64,000 nucleotides of DNA, taken from an uncultured Bacteroidales bacterium. Its GTDB lineage: Bacteria > Bacteroidota > Bacteroidia > Bacteroidales > UBA932. Made by a program: the position numbers and the translations under genes. The notes beneath the pieces were generated by a model, which was given only the letters and a program-made list of their open reading frames with translations, ran no database searches and was not told the origin of the DNA. Shown piece by piece: positions 8,700 to 16,970 of this stretch (its first letter is position 1; every line of letters begins with the position of its first letter). The DNA lies in assembly GCA_947179325.1 (NCBI GenBank), contig CAMXAU010000002.1, positions 124,001 to 188,000 of the forward strand, written 5' to 3'.

Positions 8700-9368
8700 C
8701 TACAAAAAGATTATATCCTTGAAGTCATGGACACCGGTCAGGCTGTCAGCCCTTACAGCGGCCTCCACAGCCCCCTGTGCAAAGCCCTCACGCGAAAAGG
8801 CCTCATGCGTAATGACAATACGGTCATTCTGCCCCTCAAATCCAACTGTATGTATACCAGGGATTTCACCACAGCGGACAGACTGTATATCGGTCCTTGT
8901 CCCCATATTGCCGTCTACAATCTCCCCAAGAGTCCTGGCCGTCCCGCTCGGGGCGTCAAGCTTGTGGCAATGGTGCATCTCAACCATATATGGGCTATAG
9001 CCGCCCGTGAGCGCCATTTTCCCGGACAGGAAGTCCGCGGCAGCAAACATAAGGTTCACGCCTATGGAAAAGTTTGAGGCATAGATCATCGCAGTGCCGC
9101 ATTTTTCAAAGTATGAGACAACCTCATCCTTTATGTCATTCCATCCGGTTGTACCGATCACAACCGCCTTGAAATTCTCGGCAAGCGACCTGTAGTTCTC
9201 ACGTATGGCAGCTGGAGTCGTGAAATCTATACATACGCTTCCCGCAGCAACCACCTTGTCAAAGTTCTGTATATCCTCGCTCTTGCCTGCACATTCGATA
9301 CCCCTGTCGGAAAGGACTTTCTCGACCATCCTCCCCATCTTGCCATATCCGCTTATAACAACTTTCAT
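8700..9368 (-). CDS. dapB: 4-hydroxy-tetrahydrodipicolinate reductase
   Basis: DapB reduces the DapA product with NAD(P)H. The 222-residue protein opens with a Rossmann motif (VVISGYGKMGRMVE) and contains the family signature EMHHCHKLDAPSGTA, with the substrate-binding lysine. It is shorter than E. coli DapB (273), as is common in Bacteroidota. Located between lysC and dapA with 18-nt gaps on both sides. Confidence 0.95.
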   Translation of the reverse strand: MKVVISGYGKMGRMVEKVLSDRGIECAGKSEDIQNFDKVVAAGSVCIDFTTPAAIRENYRSLAENFKAVVIGTTGWNDIKDEVVSYFEKCGTAMIYASNFSIGVNLMFAAADFLSGKMALTGGYSPYMVEMHHCHKLDAPSGTARTLGEIVDGNMGTRTDIQSVRCGEIPGIHTVGFEGQNDRIVITHEAFSREGFAQGAVEAAVRADSLTGVHDFKDIIFL

Positions 9369-9386
9369 AACTGTTCCTTTCTTTGC

Positions 9387-10763
9387 CTATGCCTCCCTGT
9401 CATTCCCGCAAGATTCAAAAAGATAGCGGTGCACTTCCTGCACAACCTCTGTAAGCGATGCCCTGTCAACGACAAAACTTATATTGACAAACGAGGCTCC
9501 CTGGGAAATCATATATATGTTGCAGTCCTTCAATGAGGCCATTGTCTGGCGCAGAAGGCCTCGGAGATTCACAATGTTCTTCCCGATAATCGAGACCTGT
9601 GACTTGTCATTGTCCACATCCACCTCTGCAAACTCTGAAAGCTCACGGACAACGCTGTCAAGATTCTGTGAGCCGTCGACGGTCAGGGAGATGTTAGCCT
9701 CTGAAGTACTTATCAAGTCTACAGAGACCTTGTTCTCTGCAAATATCCCGAAAACCTTGTTCAGGAAGCCTGACACATTGATCATCTTGGTAGAGAAGAT
9801 ATTGAGCAGCAGGATATTCTCCTTGAACGACACAGACTTCACACCATCCTCGATCTGGTCGCTCTGCAGGATGGCAGTGCCCTCTCCCTCCGGCTTCATT
9901 GAATTAAGCACATATACCGGTATGTTCTTCATCACAGCCGGCTCGATGGTAAGCGGATGAAGGACCTTTGCACCGAAATGGGCCATCTCGGCAGCTTCTT
10001 CAAAAGAGATCTTGCTTATGTTTCTTGTATTGGCGACACGGCGCGGATCTGCAGTCCTTACCCCGTCGACATCCGTCCAGATCTCTATCCTTGACGCATC
10101 GGCAGCCATGCCTATCAGCGATGCCGAGTAGTCCGACCCGCCTCTTCCGAGCACAGCCGGCTCACCTTTTACAGTCGATGCGATAAAGCCCTGGGTGATA
10201 ACGGCATCTGCGCCCTGGTAAGCCTTTGACACCTCTTCAGGAACCCTTTTCACAATCTCTTCGATGACAGGCTCGCCCTTCATGTATTCCGGTGAAGTGA
10301 CAATCATCTTCCTCGCATCTATGAATCCGGTCTTTATGCCACGATGGTTCATGGCATAGCATATTATTGTTGATGAGAGCCATTCCCCATGCGAGATTAT
10401 CTTGGCCTTGCTGCGGTCGGTCAGTTCACCGAGAGAGCAGACTGCGCCCACGAATGAAGCAAGCGTGCCGCATATCTCATTCACCTTCCCGACAGCCTCC
10501 GCACAGAGTTCACTGTCACCTGCAAGCAGCTCTGACGCAAGGCCGGCATGGCGCAGGCGCAGCTCCTCAAGCTTTTCGTCAGCAGCGGCCCGGTTTCCCT
10601 CGGCCGCGTTGTCTGCAATCTTATACAGAAGGTCTGTAACCTTTGACAATGCAGAGACAACGACAATAGGTTTCTCCGCAAGCTTACTGTGCACGATGGA
10701 TACAGTCCTTGATATCGCTTCATAATTGGCGACAGATGTGCCGCCGAATTTCATTACAATCAT
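9387..10763 (-). CDS. lysC: Aspartate kinase, monofunctional
   Basis: LysC phosphorylates aspartate, the entry to lysine, threonine and methionine synthesis. The 458-residue protein has the N-terminal KFGGTSV kinase motif, the GRGGSDYSASL active-site segment near residue 205, and tandem ACT domains in the last third (from about residue 310), which usually mediate lysine feedback. No homoserine dehydrogenase domain is attached. It starts 4 nt behind dapE. Placement in a lysine operon suggests a lysine-sensitive isozyme; this is an inference. Confidence 0.95.
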   Translation of the reverse strand: MIVMKFGGTSVANYEAISRTVSIVHSKLAEKPIVVVSALSKVTDLLYKIADNAAEGNRAAADEKLEELRLRHAGLASELLAGDSELCAEAVGKVNEICGTLASFVGAVCSLGELTDRSKAKIISHGEWLSSTIICYAMNHRGIKTGFIDARKMIVTSPEYMKGEPVIEEIVKRVPEEVSKAYQGADAVITQGFIASTVKGEPAVLGRGGSDYSASLIGMAADASRIEIWTDVDGVRTADPRRVANTRNISKISFEEAAEMAHFGAKVLHPLTIEPAVMKNIPVYVLNSMKPEGEGTAILQSDQIEDGVKSVSFKENILLLNIFSTKMINVSGFLNKVFGIFAENKVSVDLISTSEANISLTVDGSQNLDSVVRELSEFAEVDVDNDKSQVSIIGKNIVNLRGLLRQTMASLKDCNIYMISQGASFVNISFVVDRASLTEVVQEVHRYLFESCGNDREA

Positions 10764-10767
10764 ATTC

Positions 10768-11778
10768 TTATCTTAACTTATTATATATCGAGATATAATT
10801 ATCAACAGCTGCTTCAAGATCCTTGACTGCTATATATTCAGCATCAGTATGCGCAACAAGGATCGACCCTGGTCCGCAAAGGGCCTTATTCTCAAAGTTC
10901 GTCAGCTGCGGGGCATCGCTTCCAAATGCGACAGTCTTTGTCCTGAACCCGTCCAGGACAAGGTATTCATCAGGAGTGTCACCGCCAAAGGCCTCAACCT
11001 TGATGTATTCATCATTGAAACCGGACATCACCTTGCTGACCATCGCGTCGCTCGCGAATGTTGTACGGAAATATATGCGGAACGCCAGGCTGTCACTCAA
11101 TATGTTCTGCGGGTTGTCACTCACAAGCTTGCCGACATTGTATGTAGTCTCCCCGAGTTTCGGGTCAATAGGAAACTCCACAGCCCTCAATGTGTTCATC
11201 ATGTCAATGAATCTCTCCACGGCACTCGCTCCATAGAGAGGATATCCGGAATGGAAACTCTTACCCTTGATTGTGACCGCGAATGACTTTGTCCCCTTGC
11301 TTGCGGAAACCATCATGTTGTCAGTTGGTTCACCGACTATCACATATCTGCCTCCCTTATGGAGCGAGCGGAAGCACTTTGCACCATACGAGCCGGTCTC
11401 CTCACCATAAAGCAGCAGAAGCCCGAAACCATCCGCGCCCCTTGAAGCCAGCTCGAGACAGGCGGTGTACATCGAGAACAGCTGTCCCTTGGCATCACAG
11501 GCTCCACGTCCACGGACCACTACATTCCCGTCATCCTTTCTCTCCACTGTTGGCGGAATATACGGAGGAACGGTATCAATATGCGTACAGAAGACAATCT
11601 GAGGGTCTCCCCAGCTGAACAGGAGATTCTTAGGTTCGCCCGGACCTGCATCCTCCGGAATACAGGATACGGTACATCCCGGCACTGCAAGACGTGTCGC
11701 AAGATGGTCTGCAAGAACCCCCTCCTTTGAGGAGGTGGAATCTATGCTGAGTATTTCAAGAAAAAGGTCTAAATCCAT
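10768..11778 (-). CDS. dapE: M20 deacylase, probable succinyl-DAP desuccinylase
   Basis: Zinc-dependent M20 peptidase-family enzyme, inferred to remove succinate from N-succinyl-LL-DAP. Metal and catalytic motifs are visible: THIDTVP, GACDAKG, YGEETGS and VGEPTD. From the ATG at 11778 the product has 336 residues. An upstream in-frame start at 11859 is rejected because it would lie across the promoter at 11797-11826. First gene of the lysine operon, 4 nt before lysC. ArgE or other acetyl-lysine deacetylases share the fold; the operon supports DapE. Confidence 0.82.
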   Translation of the reverse strand: MDLDLFLEILSIDSTSSKEGVLADHLATRLAVPGCTVSCIPEDAGPGEPKNLLFSWGDPQIVFCTHIDTVPPYIPPTVERKDDGNVVVRGRGACDAKGQLFSMYTACLELASRGADGFGLLLLYGEETGSYGAKCFRSLHKGGRYVIVGEPTDNMMVSASKGTKSFAVTIKGKSFHSGYPLYGASAVERFIDMMNTLRAVEFPIDPKLGETTYNVGKLVSDNPQNILSDSLAFRIYFRTTFASDAMVSKVMSGFNDEYIKVEAFGGDTPDEYLVLDGFRTKTVAFGSDAPQLTNFENKALCGPGSILVAHTDAEYIAVKDLEAAVDNYISIYNKLR

Positions 11779-11796
11779 TTCAAGCAAATTAACTTG

Positions 11797-11826
11797 TAAA
11801 GTTAAAGTATAATTTTTACTTGACAA
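11797..11826 (-). promoter_or_regulatory. Candidate promoter of the lysine operon
   Basis: On the minus strand TTG (11824-11826), 19 nt, then TAACTTTA (11797-11804), one mismatch from TAnnTTTG. Predicted transcription start is about 11790, giving a leader of only about a dozen bases before the dapE ATG. No lysine riboswitch-like structure fits in that space. Confidence 0.6.
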
Positions 11827-11927
11827 TGGATTACAGGGAGGAAAATCTACACTCGGCAATTACCTGGCATGCTGCCGGGAGCAGAAGAACCGCTACCTCC
11901 ACGTCCGCCGGGATGAAGTGAACAGGC

Positions 11928-14051
11928 CTAATGCACAACAATCTCGTCCAGGAAGAGCCATGAGCCTGGCCTGGTGTGGACATCTGCCTCAAGACGGATG
12001 TATCTTGCCTCCGTCTCACCCGCATAGGCGAACGGCATGAATGCAATCTCCGGATCCCTGTACGGGAATTCATTGTTGACAACAGCTATCTCACGGTATG
12101 CATTGCCGTCTGAAGACACTGAAATCCTCACCTGCTCAGGGAAATACACCCATGAGCCCGGGCTCTGCATAAATGTAGCACCTATATATCTGACCGGCTG
12201 TATTTTTCCAAGGTCCACAGTCACATCAATGTCAGTAAGGAAGCCCTGCCAGCGCCTGTCTCCATACGTCCAGCCGCCAAGCAGTCCGTCAGTCAGCGTT
12301 GACTCCCCTGCTGCAGGATATTTCGGATGCCAGGCATTGGCATATATGACCTTCGCTCCTCTTGCGAGATGTTCCTCGGCATTCAGGCTGGCCTGGCGTT
12401 CACCATATTCATTCCTTAGGTCAAATGTATTGTATCCCCTTGCCTGAAGCTGGTCAAGTGCATCCAGTGCCCTTTCCCTGAAAGCATCGTAGTCCTTTTG
12501 ACCGGGACGGCTCCAGCCGATCTCCGCTACTGCAAGGGCCCTCGGGTAGTACATATATTCGGCATGGCTGTCCTCAGTAACATATTCCGACCACAGATTC
12601 GCCTGTACACCAAGCATATGCTTCATATCCTCATCAGTAACTCCGGATTCCATAGGCTCGTATGAATATACCTTTGACAGCGGGGTATATCCACCTATTG
12701 ACAGCGGCTCCTTGAACGGGGCATCCTGGTTATAGTCAATATAGCAATATGCCCCCGGGGTCATTATCACATCATGGCCGGACTTGGCCGCAGCAATCCC
12801 CTGTTCGCTTCCGCGCCACGACATTACCGTTGCATTCGGGGCAAGCCCGCCTTCCATTATCTCGTCCCAGCCGATAATCTTCCGTCCCTTTGAATTCACG
12901 AACTCCTCTATACGGTGGATCAGATAGCTCTGAAGTTCATCCACACCGCCAAGCCCTTCCTCCTCCATTCTCCTCTGGCATTTCGGGCATGTATGCCATG
13001 CTCCCTTGCCTGCCTCATCTCCACCTATATGTATATATTCAGACGGGAACAGGTCCATGACTTCTGAAAGCACGGTTTCAAGGAAAGTGAAAGTCTCCTC
13101 ATTTCCGGGGCAGACATCGCCATGCATGTACGGTTCACCGGAACATCCGAGCTGAGGATATGAGGCTATTAGCTCCTCGCTGTGTCCCGGCATCTCGATC
13201 TCAGGTATTATCTCGATATTGCGTACCATGGCATATTCCAGCAGATCCCTTATGTCATCCTTTGTGTAATATCCGCCATAGGCAGAAGGCGTTTCCCTCT
13301 CGCAATACATGCTCCCTTCTGCCGCCCAGTCCATCCATTTCCTCTGCGGACGCCATGCTCCGAACTCAGTCAGTCTCGGATACGCTTCAATCTCGATTCT
13401 CCATCCGGCTGCATCAGTAAGGTGAAGATGCATCCGGTTCAGCTTGTACAGAGCCATTGCGTCCATCTGCCTTTTCAGGAAGTCCACACTCCGGAAATGC
13501 CTTGACACATCCACCATAAGGCCACGGTACGCGAAACGGGGCGCATCCACAATTCTGCAGCATTGCAGTTCCATGAGGGTTGCATCACGGGTCATCTGCA
13601 TAAGGCCCTGGATTGCATAGAGTGCACCGGCAGGAGCCATGGCATCTATCGTAATCCCTGTTCCGGATACCTCAAGTGAATATGCTTCATCAAGACGGTC
13701 CGGGATAATACTGAACGGCTTCAATGCCCTTTTCAGGGACTTGTTCCCCTTAGCTATGTTTATCTTGACATCGGCCTTGCGCTGCCCTGTCTGCAAAAAA
13801 CCGAGCGGTGAATCTTCAATATATGCAGCAAGCGCCTGGACATCATCTGCATCAACTGAAGAATCAGCATTGATGCAGAAGCTTGCATTTTCAGGCAGGA
13901 CAAGCGTTCCATCAAGGCGGACAGCATCCATCGGGACTGGGATGATTACCTCAGGCCCTGGAACTGCAACATTTGCCGAAAGATCTGCAGAAAACTGGAC
14001 AACAGCCAGAAGCAGAAGAAAAGTACGATAGATATTTTTCACAAGATTCAT
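11928..14051 (-). CDS. Beta-N-acetylhexosaminidase, GH20, with C-terminal discoidin-like domain
   Basis: Exo-acting enzyme that removes terminal GlcNAc or GalNAc by substrate-assisted catalysis. The 707-residue protein has a signal peptide (about 1-26), a GH20 N-terminal domain (about 30-170), the GH20 barrel with the catalytic pair Asp345-Glu346 in HIGGDEAGKG, and a C-terminal F5/8C-like beta-sandwich (from about 570, QVRISVSSDG and ARYIRLEADV). Likely periplasmic or surface. It begins 8 nt behind the LolA-like gene, so it probably rides at the 3' end of the polyene-like operon, an odd neighbour for it. The lysine operon downstream has its own promoter. Confidence 0.9.
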   Translation of the reverse strand: MNLVKNIYRTFLLLLAVVQFSADLSANVAVPGPEVIIPVPMDAVRLDGTLVLPENASFCINADSSVDADDVQALAAYIEDSPLGFLQTGQRKADVKINIAKGNKSLKRALKPFSIIPDRLDEAYSLEVSGTGITIDAMAPAGALYAIQGLMQMTRDATLMELQCCRIVDAPRFAYRGLMVDVSRHFRSVDFLKRQMDAMALYKLNRMHLHLTDAAGWRIEIEAYPRLTEFGAWRPQRKWMDWAAEGSMYCERETPSAYGGYYTKDDIRDLLEYAMVRNIEIIPEIEMPGHSEELIASYPQLGCSGEPYMHGDVCPGNEETFTFLETVLSEVMDLFPSEYIHIGGDEAGKGAWHTCPKCQRRMEEEGLGGVDELQSYLIHRIEEFVNSKGRKIIGWDEIMEGGLAPNATVMSWRGSEQGIAAAKSGHDVIMTPGAYCYIDYNQDAPFKEPLSIGGYTPLSKVYSYEPMESGVTDEDMKHMLGVQANLWSEYVTEDSHAEYMYYPRALAVAEIGWSRPGQKDYDAFRERALDALDQLQARGYNTFDLRNEYGERQASLNAEEHLARGAKVIYANAWHPKYPAAGESTLTDGLLGGWTYGDRRWQGFLTDIDVTVDLGKIQPVRYIGATFMQSPGSWVYFPEQVRISVSSDGNAYREIAVVNNEFPYRDPEIAFMPFAYAGETEARYIRLEADVHTRPGSWLFLDEIVVH

Positions 14052-14059
14052 TTTATATG

Positions 14060-14680
14060 CTATTTTCCGTCAAAGACATAGACAGCCGGGGGAATTGCCC
14101 CGCCGGTCTTTATCGAGGACATTTCGTAGAGATTGCTTATCTTGCTGAACTCCACCATCTCCATTCTTTTGAGGACACACGTCTTCAAATCATAGAGGAG
14201 CACTATGGAAGAATACCCCTTTGCAGCCTTTTTCCTGGCTGTCATGGTAACGAGATACCCGTCTTTTGTCTGCTCTGCGGCTATTTCCGCATCATTCTCC
14301 ATGGCAAGCGGACGGACCTGCCCTGTAATGCATCCCAGAAGAGTTGCACTGAGGCTTCCCATCAAGGCATTCCTGGATGTGTCATACACATTCTTCCTGC
14401 CCCCGTGAGACATGCTGACCTTTGTCCCGTCTATAATGAACAGGTCTGATTCCGGTGAACTGTACACCATTGACATCCTGTCCTTTGCAGTAAAATACAG
14501 AGTTCCCTCAGACTTTATTTCCTTTCCCGATGCAGGAAGGGTCTTGGTCTGGTCAAAGTGTGCCTCTATAGTCTTTATGGAAGCATTCATGGACTCAATC
14601 CTATCAAGAATCACGTCCTGGGCCAAAAGCCCGAGCGGCATCACAATAAGCAATGCCGCCATCATAGCAATCTTTTTCAT
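14060..14680 (-). CDS. LolA-like outer-membrane lipoprotein carrier homologue
   Basis: The product (206 residues from the ATG at 14680; an upstream start at 14686 would be TTG) has a signal peptide (MKKIAMMAALLIVMPLGLLA) and a LolA-type beta-fold: VLDRIESMNASIKTIEAHF, GTLYFTAKDRMSMVYSSPE, DGTKVSMSHGG, and YDLKTCVLKRMEM. LolA homologues are recurrent members of aryl-polyene and flexirubin clusters, where they probably carry a lipidated pigment or precursor across the periplasm; canonical lipoprotein transport is less likely here. It starts 6 nt after fabG and is followed by GH20. Confidence 0.82.
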   Translation of the reverse strand: MKKIAMMAALLIVMPLGLLAQDVILDRIESMNASIKTIEAHFDQTKTLPASGKEIKSEGTLYFTAKDRMSMVYSSPESDLFIIDGTKVSMSHGGRKNVYDTSRNALMGSLSATLLGCITGQVRPLAMENDAEIAAEQTKDGYLVTMTARKKAAKGYSSIVLLYDLKTCVLKRMEMVEFSKISNLYEMSSIKTGGAIPPAVYVFDGK

Positions 14681-14692
14681 TGGCAAGAGATA

Positions 14693-15421
14693 TTACGAAT
14701 AAAGTCCTCCGTTGATAGAGATGCACTCACCAGTGATATATCCAGCATCCTTTGATGCAAGGAATCCAACAAGGGCTGCAATCTCCTCCGCCTCTCCGAA
14801 ACGGTTCATCGGGATTGTCTTCTTGAGTTCAGCCTCATCCAGTCCCTCAACCATGTCTGTCTTCACAAATCCCGGAGCGACAGCATTGACAGTAACCCCT
14901 TTACGTCCAACTTCCTGGGCAAGGGCCTTTGTAGATGCTATAAGCCCTCCCTTTGCTGCTGAATAGTTGCACTGACCAGGAAGCCCTTTCAGTCCTGAAA
15001 GCGATGCCATATTGATGATACGGCCATATTTCTTGACCAGCATAGGCTTAAGGACAGGCCTTGTGACATTGTAGAATGCATTCAGGCTTGTGCCCAGGAC
15101 CTTGAACCAGTCATCCGGCTCCATCCAGAGCATAAGATTGTCCTTACGTATCCCGGCATTGTTTACAAGCACCTCTATATATTCACCAGGGTGGGCATTC
15201 TGCCAACCCTCAATGGCCGCTACAGAAGCCTCGGTGTCAGCGACATCGAATTTCAGAAGCTCTCCGTCGCCTCCAGCCTCGCGGACCAGTTCGAGCGTCT
15301 TCTCCGCCTCGGTGTCATTTGAGACATAGTTCACAATCACATTGTAGCCCATCTGCGCAAGCCTGACGCAAACAGCACGGCCGATTCCACGGCTCCCTCC
15401 AGTTACAAGTGCGTATTTCAT
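14693..15421 (-). CDS. 3-oxoacyl-ACP reductase, FabG-like SDR
   Basis: NADPH-dependent reduction of a beta-ketoacyl-ACP. The 242-residue protein shows the SDR cofactor motif (TGGSRGIGRA), NNAG near residue 88, catalytic Ser in MASLSG, and Tyr/Lys in NYSAAKGG. It lies 38 nt behind the FAD oxidoreductase and 6 nt ahead of the LolA-like gene. In this operon it would reduce chains built by the ketosynthase at 20638-21858, rather than act in housekeeping fatty-acid synthesis. Confidence 0.9.
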   Translation of the reverse strand: MKYALVTGGSRGIGRAVCVRLAQMGYNVIVNYVSNDTEAEKTLELVREAGGDGELLKFDVADTEASVAAIEGWQNAHPGEYIEVLVNNAGIRKDNLMLWMEPDDWFKVLGTSLNAFYNVTRPVLKPMLVKKYGRIINMASLSGLKGLPGQCNYSAAKGGLIASTKALAQEVGRKGVTVNAVAPGFVKTDMVEGLDEAELKKTIPMNRFGEAEEIAALVGFLASKDAGYITGECISINGGLYS

Positions 15422-15459
15422 AATCTGTTATCACTTAAATATTTATTCTTTCAATATTT

Positions 15460-16947
15460 CTATCTGCGGCATGCAAGGATATCCGGGGCAATCGCATCCA
15501 TGCCAAGTACCGATGCGCATGTAAAGACAGAAGTCATCGACACACCAAGTATACCGTGCAGATTCAGGCTCTGCCCGGTCAGCAGAAGATTCGGTATCGG
15601 GGTCTTTGGGGTCAGCACCGTAGTCATCGGGCTGCGCCAGTCCTTCCTTATGCCGTACGCAGAACCCTCAACTGTCTTTGTATAGCTGCTGTATGACAGA
15701 GGTGTGCTTGTGTATACCCTGTCCACGGCATCCTTAAGGCCTGGCAGCCTCCTTGAAGCCAGCTCAATGCACGCCTCAGTCCTGGCATTCTTGAACTCCA
15801 CATAGTCCTCTCCCCTGTGCCGAAGCGGGAATCCGGACCATTTTTCCACTTCGCTCCAGTACATTGGAGAAAGCAGGTCTATGCTTATCGCATCAGCGGA
15901 ATTGTCATATGGCACTGCCCAGTTGACAAGCACACTGTCTACAGAGCCTGCTCCTGGTCTCCATAGGTCAGCATCCTCCCTGTGGACATATACGTTCCTG
16001 TTCAGATATGGCATGCTTCCTGGCTTCAGGCGTATGTTCGCCGTAAACATCCCGAATGTATTCTCCAGTCCTGACATCCTTGAGCGGTATATCTTCCTGA
16101 TGCATTTAGTATCCTCAACAAGGGCAAGTGCCGCTGACGGATGCATACTTGAAATAACCCAGTCAGCAGTCAGCACCTCACCGTCATTTATGACAACCTC
16201 GGCAATCCTTCCGCCCCTCTCCCTCATTGAAGTGACCCTGGCGTCAGTGATTACCTTGCCGCCCATTGCCTTTATGCTTCCTGCAAGGCTGTCTGCAATA
16301 AGCGAACCGCCGCCCTTCAGCCTCCAGGCACTCTGGATAAAGGAATTGTTTATCTGGGCAAACACATACAGCGGAAGCGTATCAGCATTCAGCTCCATCT
16401 TGAGAGAGGTGCCGGAAAGCACTTTCCGCAGCAGAGGGTCAGAGACAGTCTCATTCAGGAAATCATATGCAGAACGTGAAAAAAGTGACCGGGTATAGAA
16501 GTCCGACATGTCACGTGGCATGAAACTGTCAAAGATATGGTCTCCGACCTCTTTAAGGAAGGCCGTATATCTTCTTATCCCGTCCTTTTCTGACGGGAAA
16601 CGCTCAATCAGGCGTTCTGCAAAAAGGTCATGTCCGCTGGCGAAAGGGAAAGATTCATCCCCTACCACAACCTCATCAAAGCATTCCCTGTCCAGCTGCA
16701 CCCACGGCAGGTCCATCAGACCGAAATACCTGAAAAGAGGATAGAGCGGGCCTTGCGGGTCAAGCCCTCCTACATAATGGAATCCTGTATCAAAGAGGGC
16801 GCGCCCACGGACAAAAGTCTGCAGGCATCCTCCGATCTGGCTATCCTGTTCAAGCACAGTCACATCCATGCCGTTCCGGGCAAGGATATATCCGCATTCC
16901 AGGCCTCCGAGACCGCTGCCTATTATTATTGCACTTCCTGTTGGCAT
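15460..16947 (-). CDS. FAD-dependent oxidoreductase, phytoene desaturase/carotenoid isomerase-like
   Basis: The 495-residue protein has an N-terminal dinucleotide-binding motif (IIGSGLGGLECGYILARNG, acidic partner in VLEQ), the GGCLQTF flavin contact, and a C-terminal FAD motif near residue 460 (NLLLTGQSLNLHGILGVSMT). It belongs to COG1233, which includes phytoene desaturases, prolycopene isomerase and retinol saturase. Working on a conjugated polyene chain made by the neighbouring genes, by desaturation, saturation or isomerisation, is the natural inference. Located between fabG and the MMPL exporter. Confidence 0.85.
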   Translation of the reverse strand: MPTGSAIIIGSGLGGLECGYILARNGMDVTVLEQDSQIGGCLQTFVRGRALFDTGFHYVGGLDPQGPLYPLFRYFGLMDLPWVQLDRECFDEVVVGDESFPFASGHDLFAERLIERFPSEKDGIRRYTAFLKEVGDHIFDSFMPRDMSDFYTRSLFSRSAYDFLNETVSDPLLRKVLSGTSLKMELNADTLPLYVFAQINNSFIQSAWRLKGGGSLIADSLAGSIKAMGGKVITDARVTSMRERGGRIAEVVINDGEVLTADWVISSMHPSAALALVEDTKCIRKIYRSRMSGLENTFGMFTANIRLKPGSMPYLNRNVYVHREDADLWRPGAGSVDSVLVNWAVPYDNSADAISIDLLSPMYWSEVEKWSGFPLRHRGEDYVEFKNARTEACIELASRRLPGLKDAVDRVYTSTPLSYSSYTKTVEGSAYGIRKDWRSPMTTVLTPKTPIPNLLLTGQSLNLHGILGVSMTSVFTCASVLGMDAIAPDILACRR

Positions 16948-16970
16948 GATGTGTCGAATATATGTTTATG

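Noticed and set aside
9387..10763. Bifunctional aspartate kinase-homoserine dehydrogenase
   Set aside because: Length is 458 residues and the sequence ends after the ACT domains; no dehydrogenase domain follows.
11779..11859. 27-residue N-terminal extension of the DapE-like protein
   Set aside because: The extension spans the predicted lysine-operon promoter, and the family fold starts right after the ATG at 11778.
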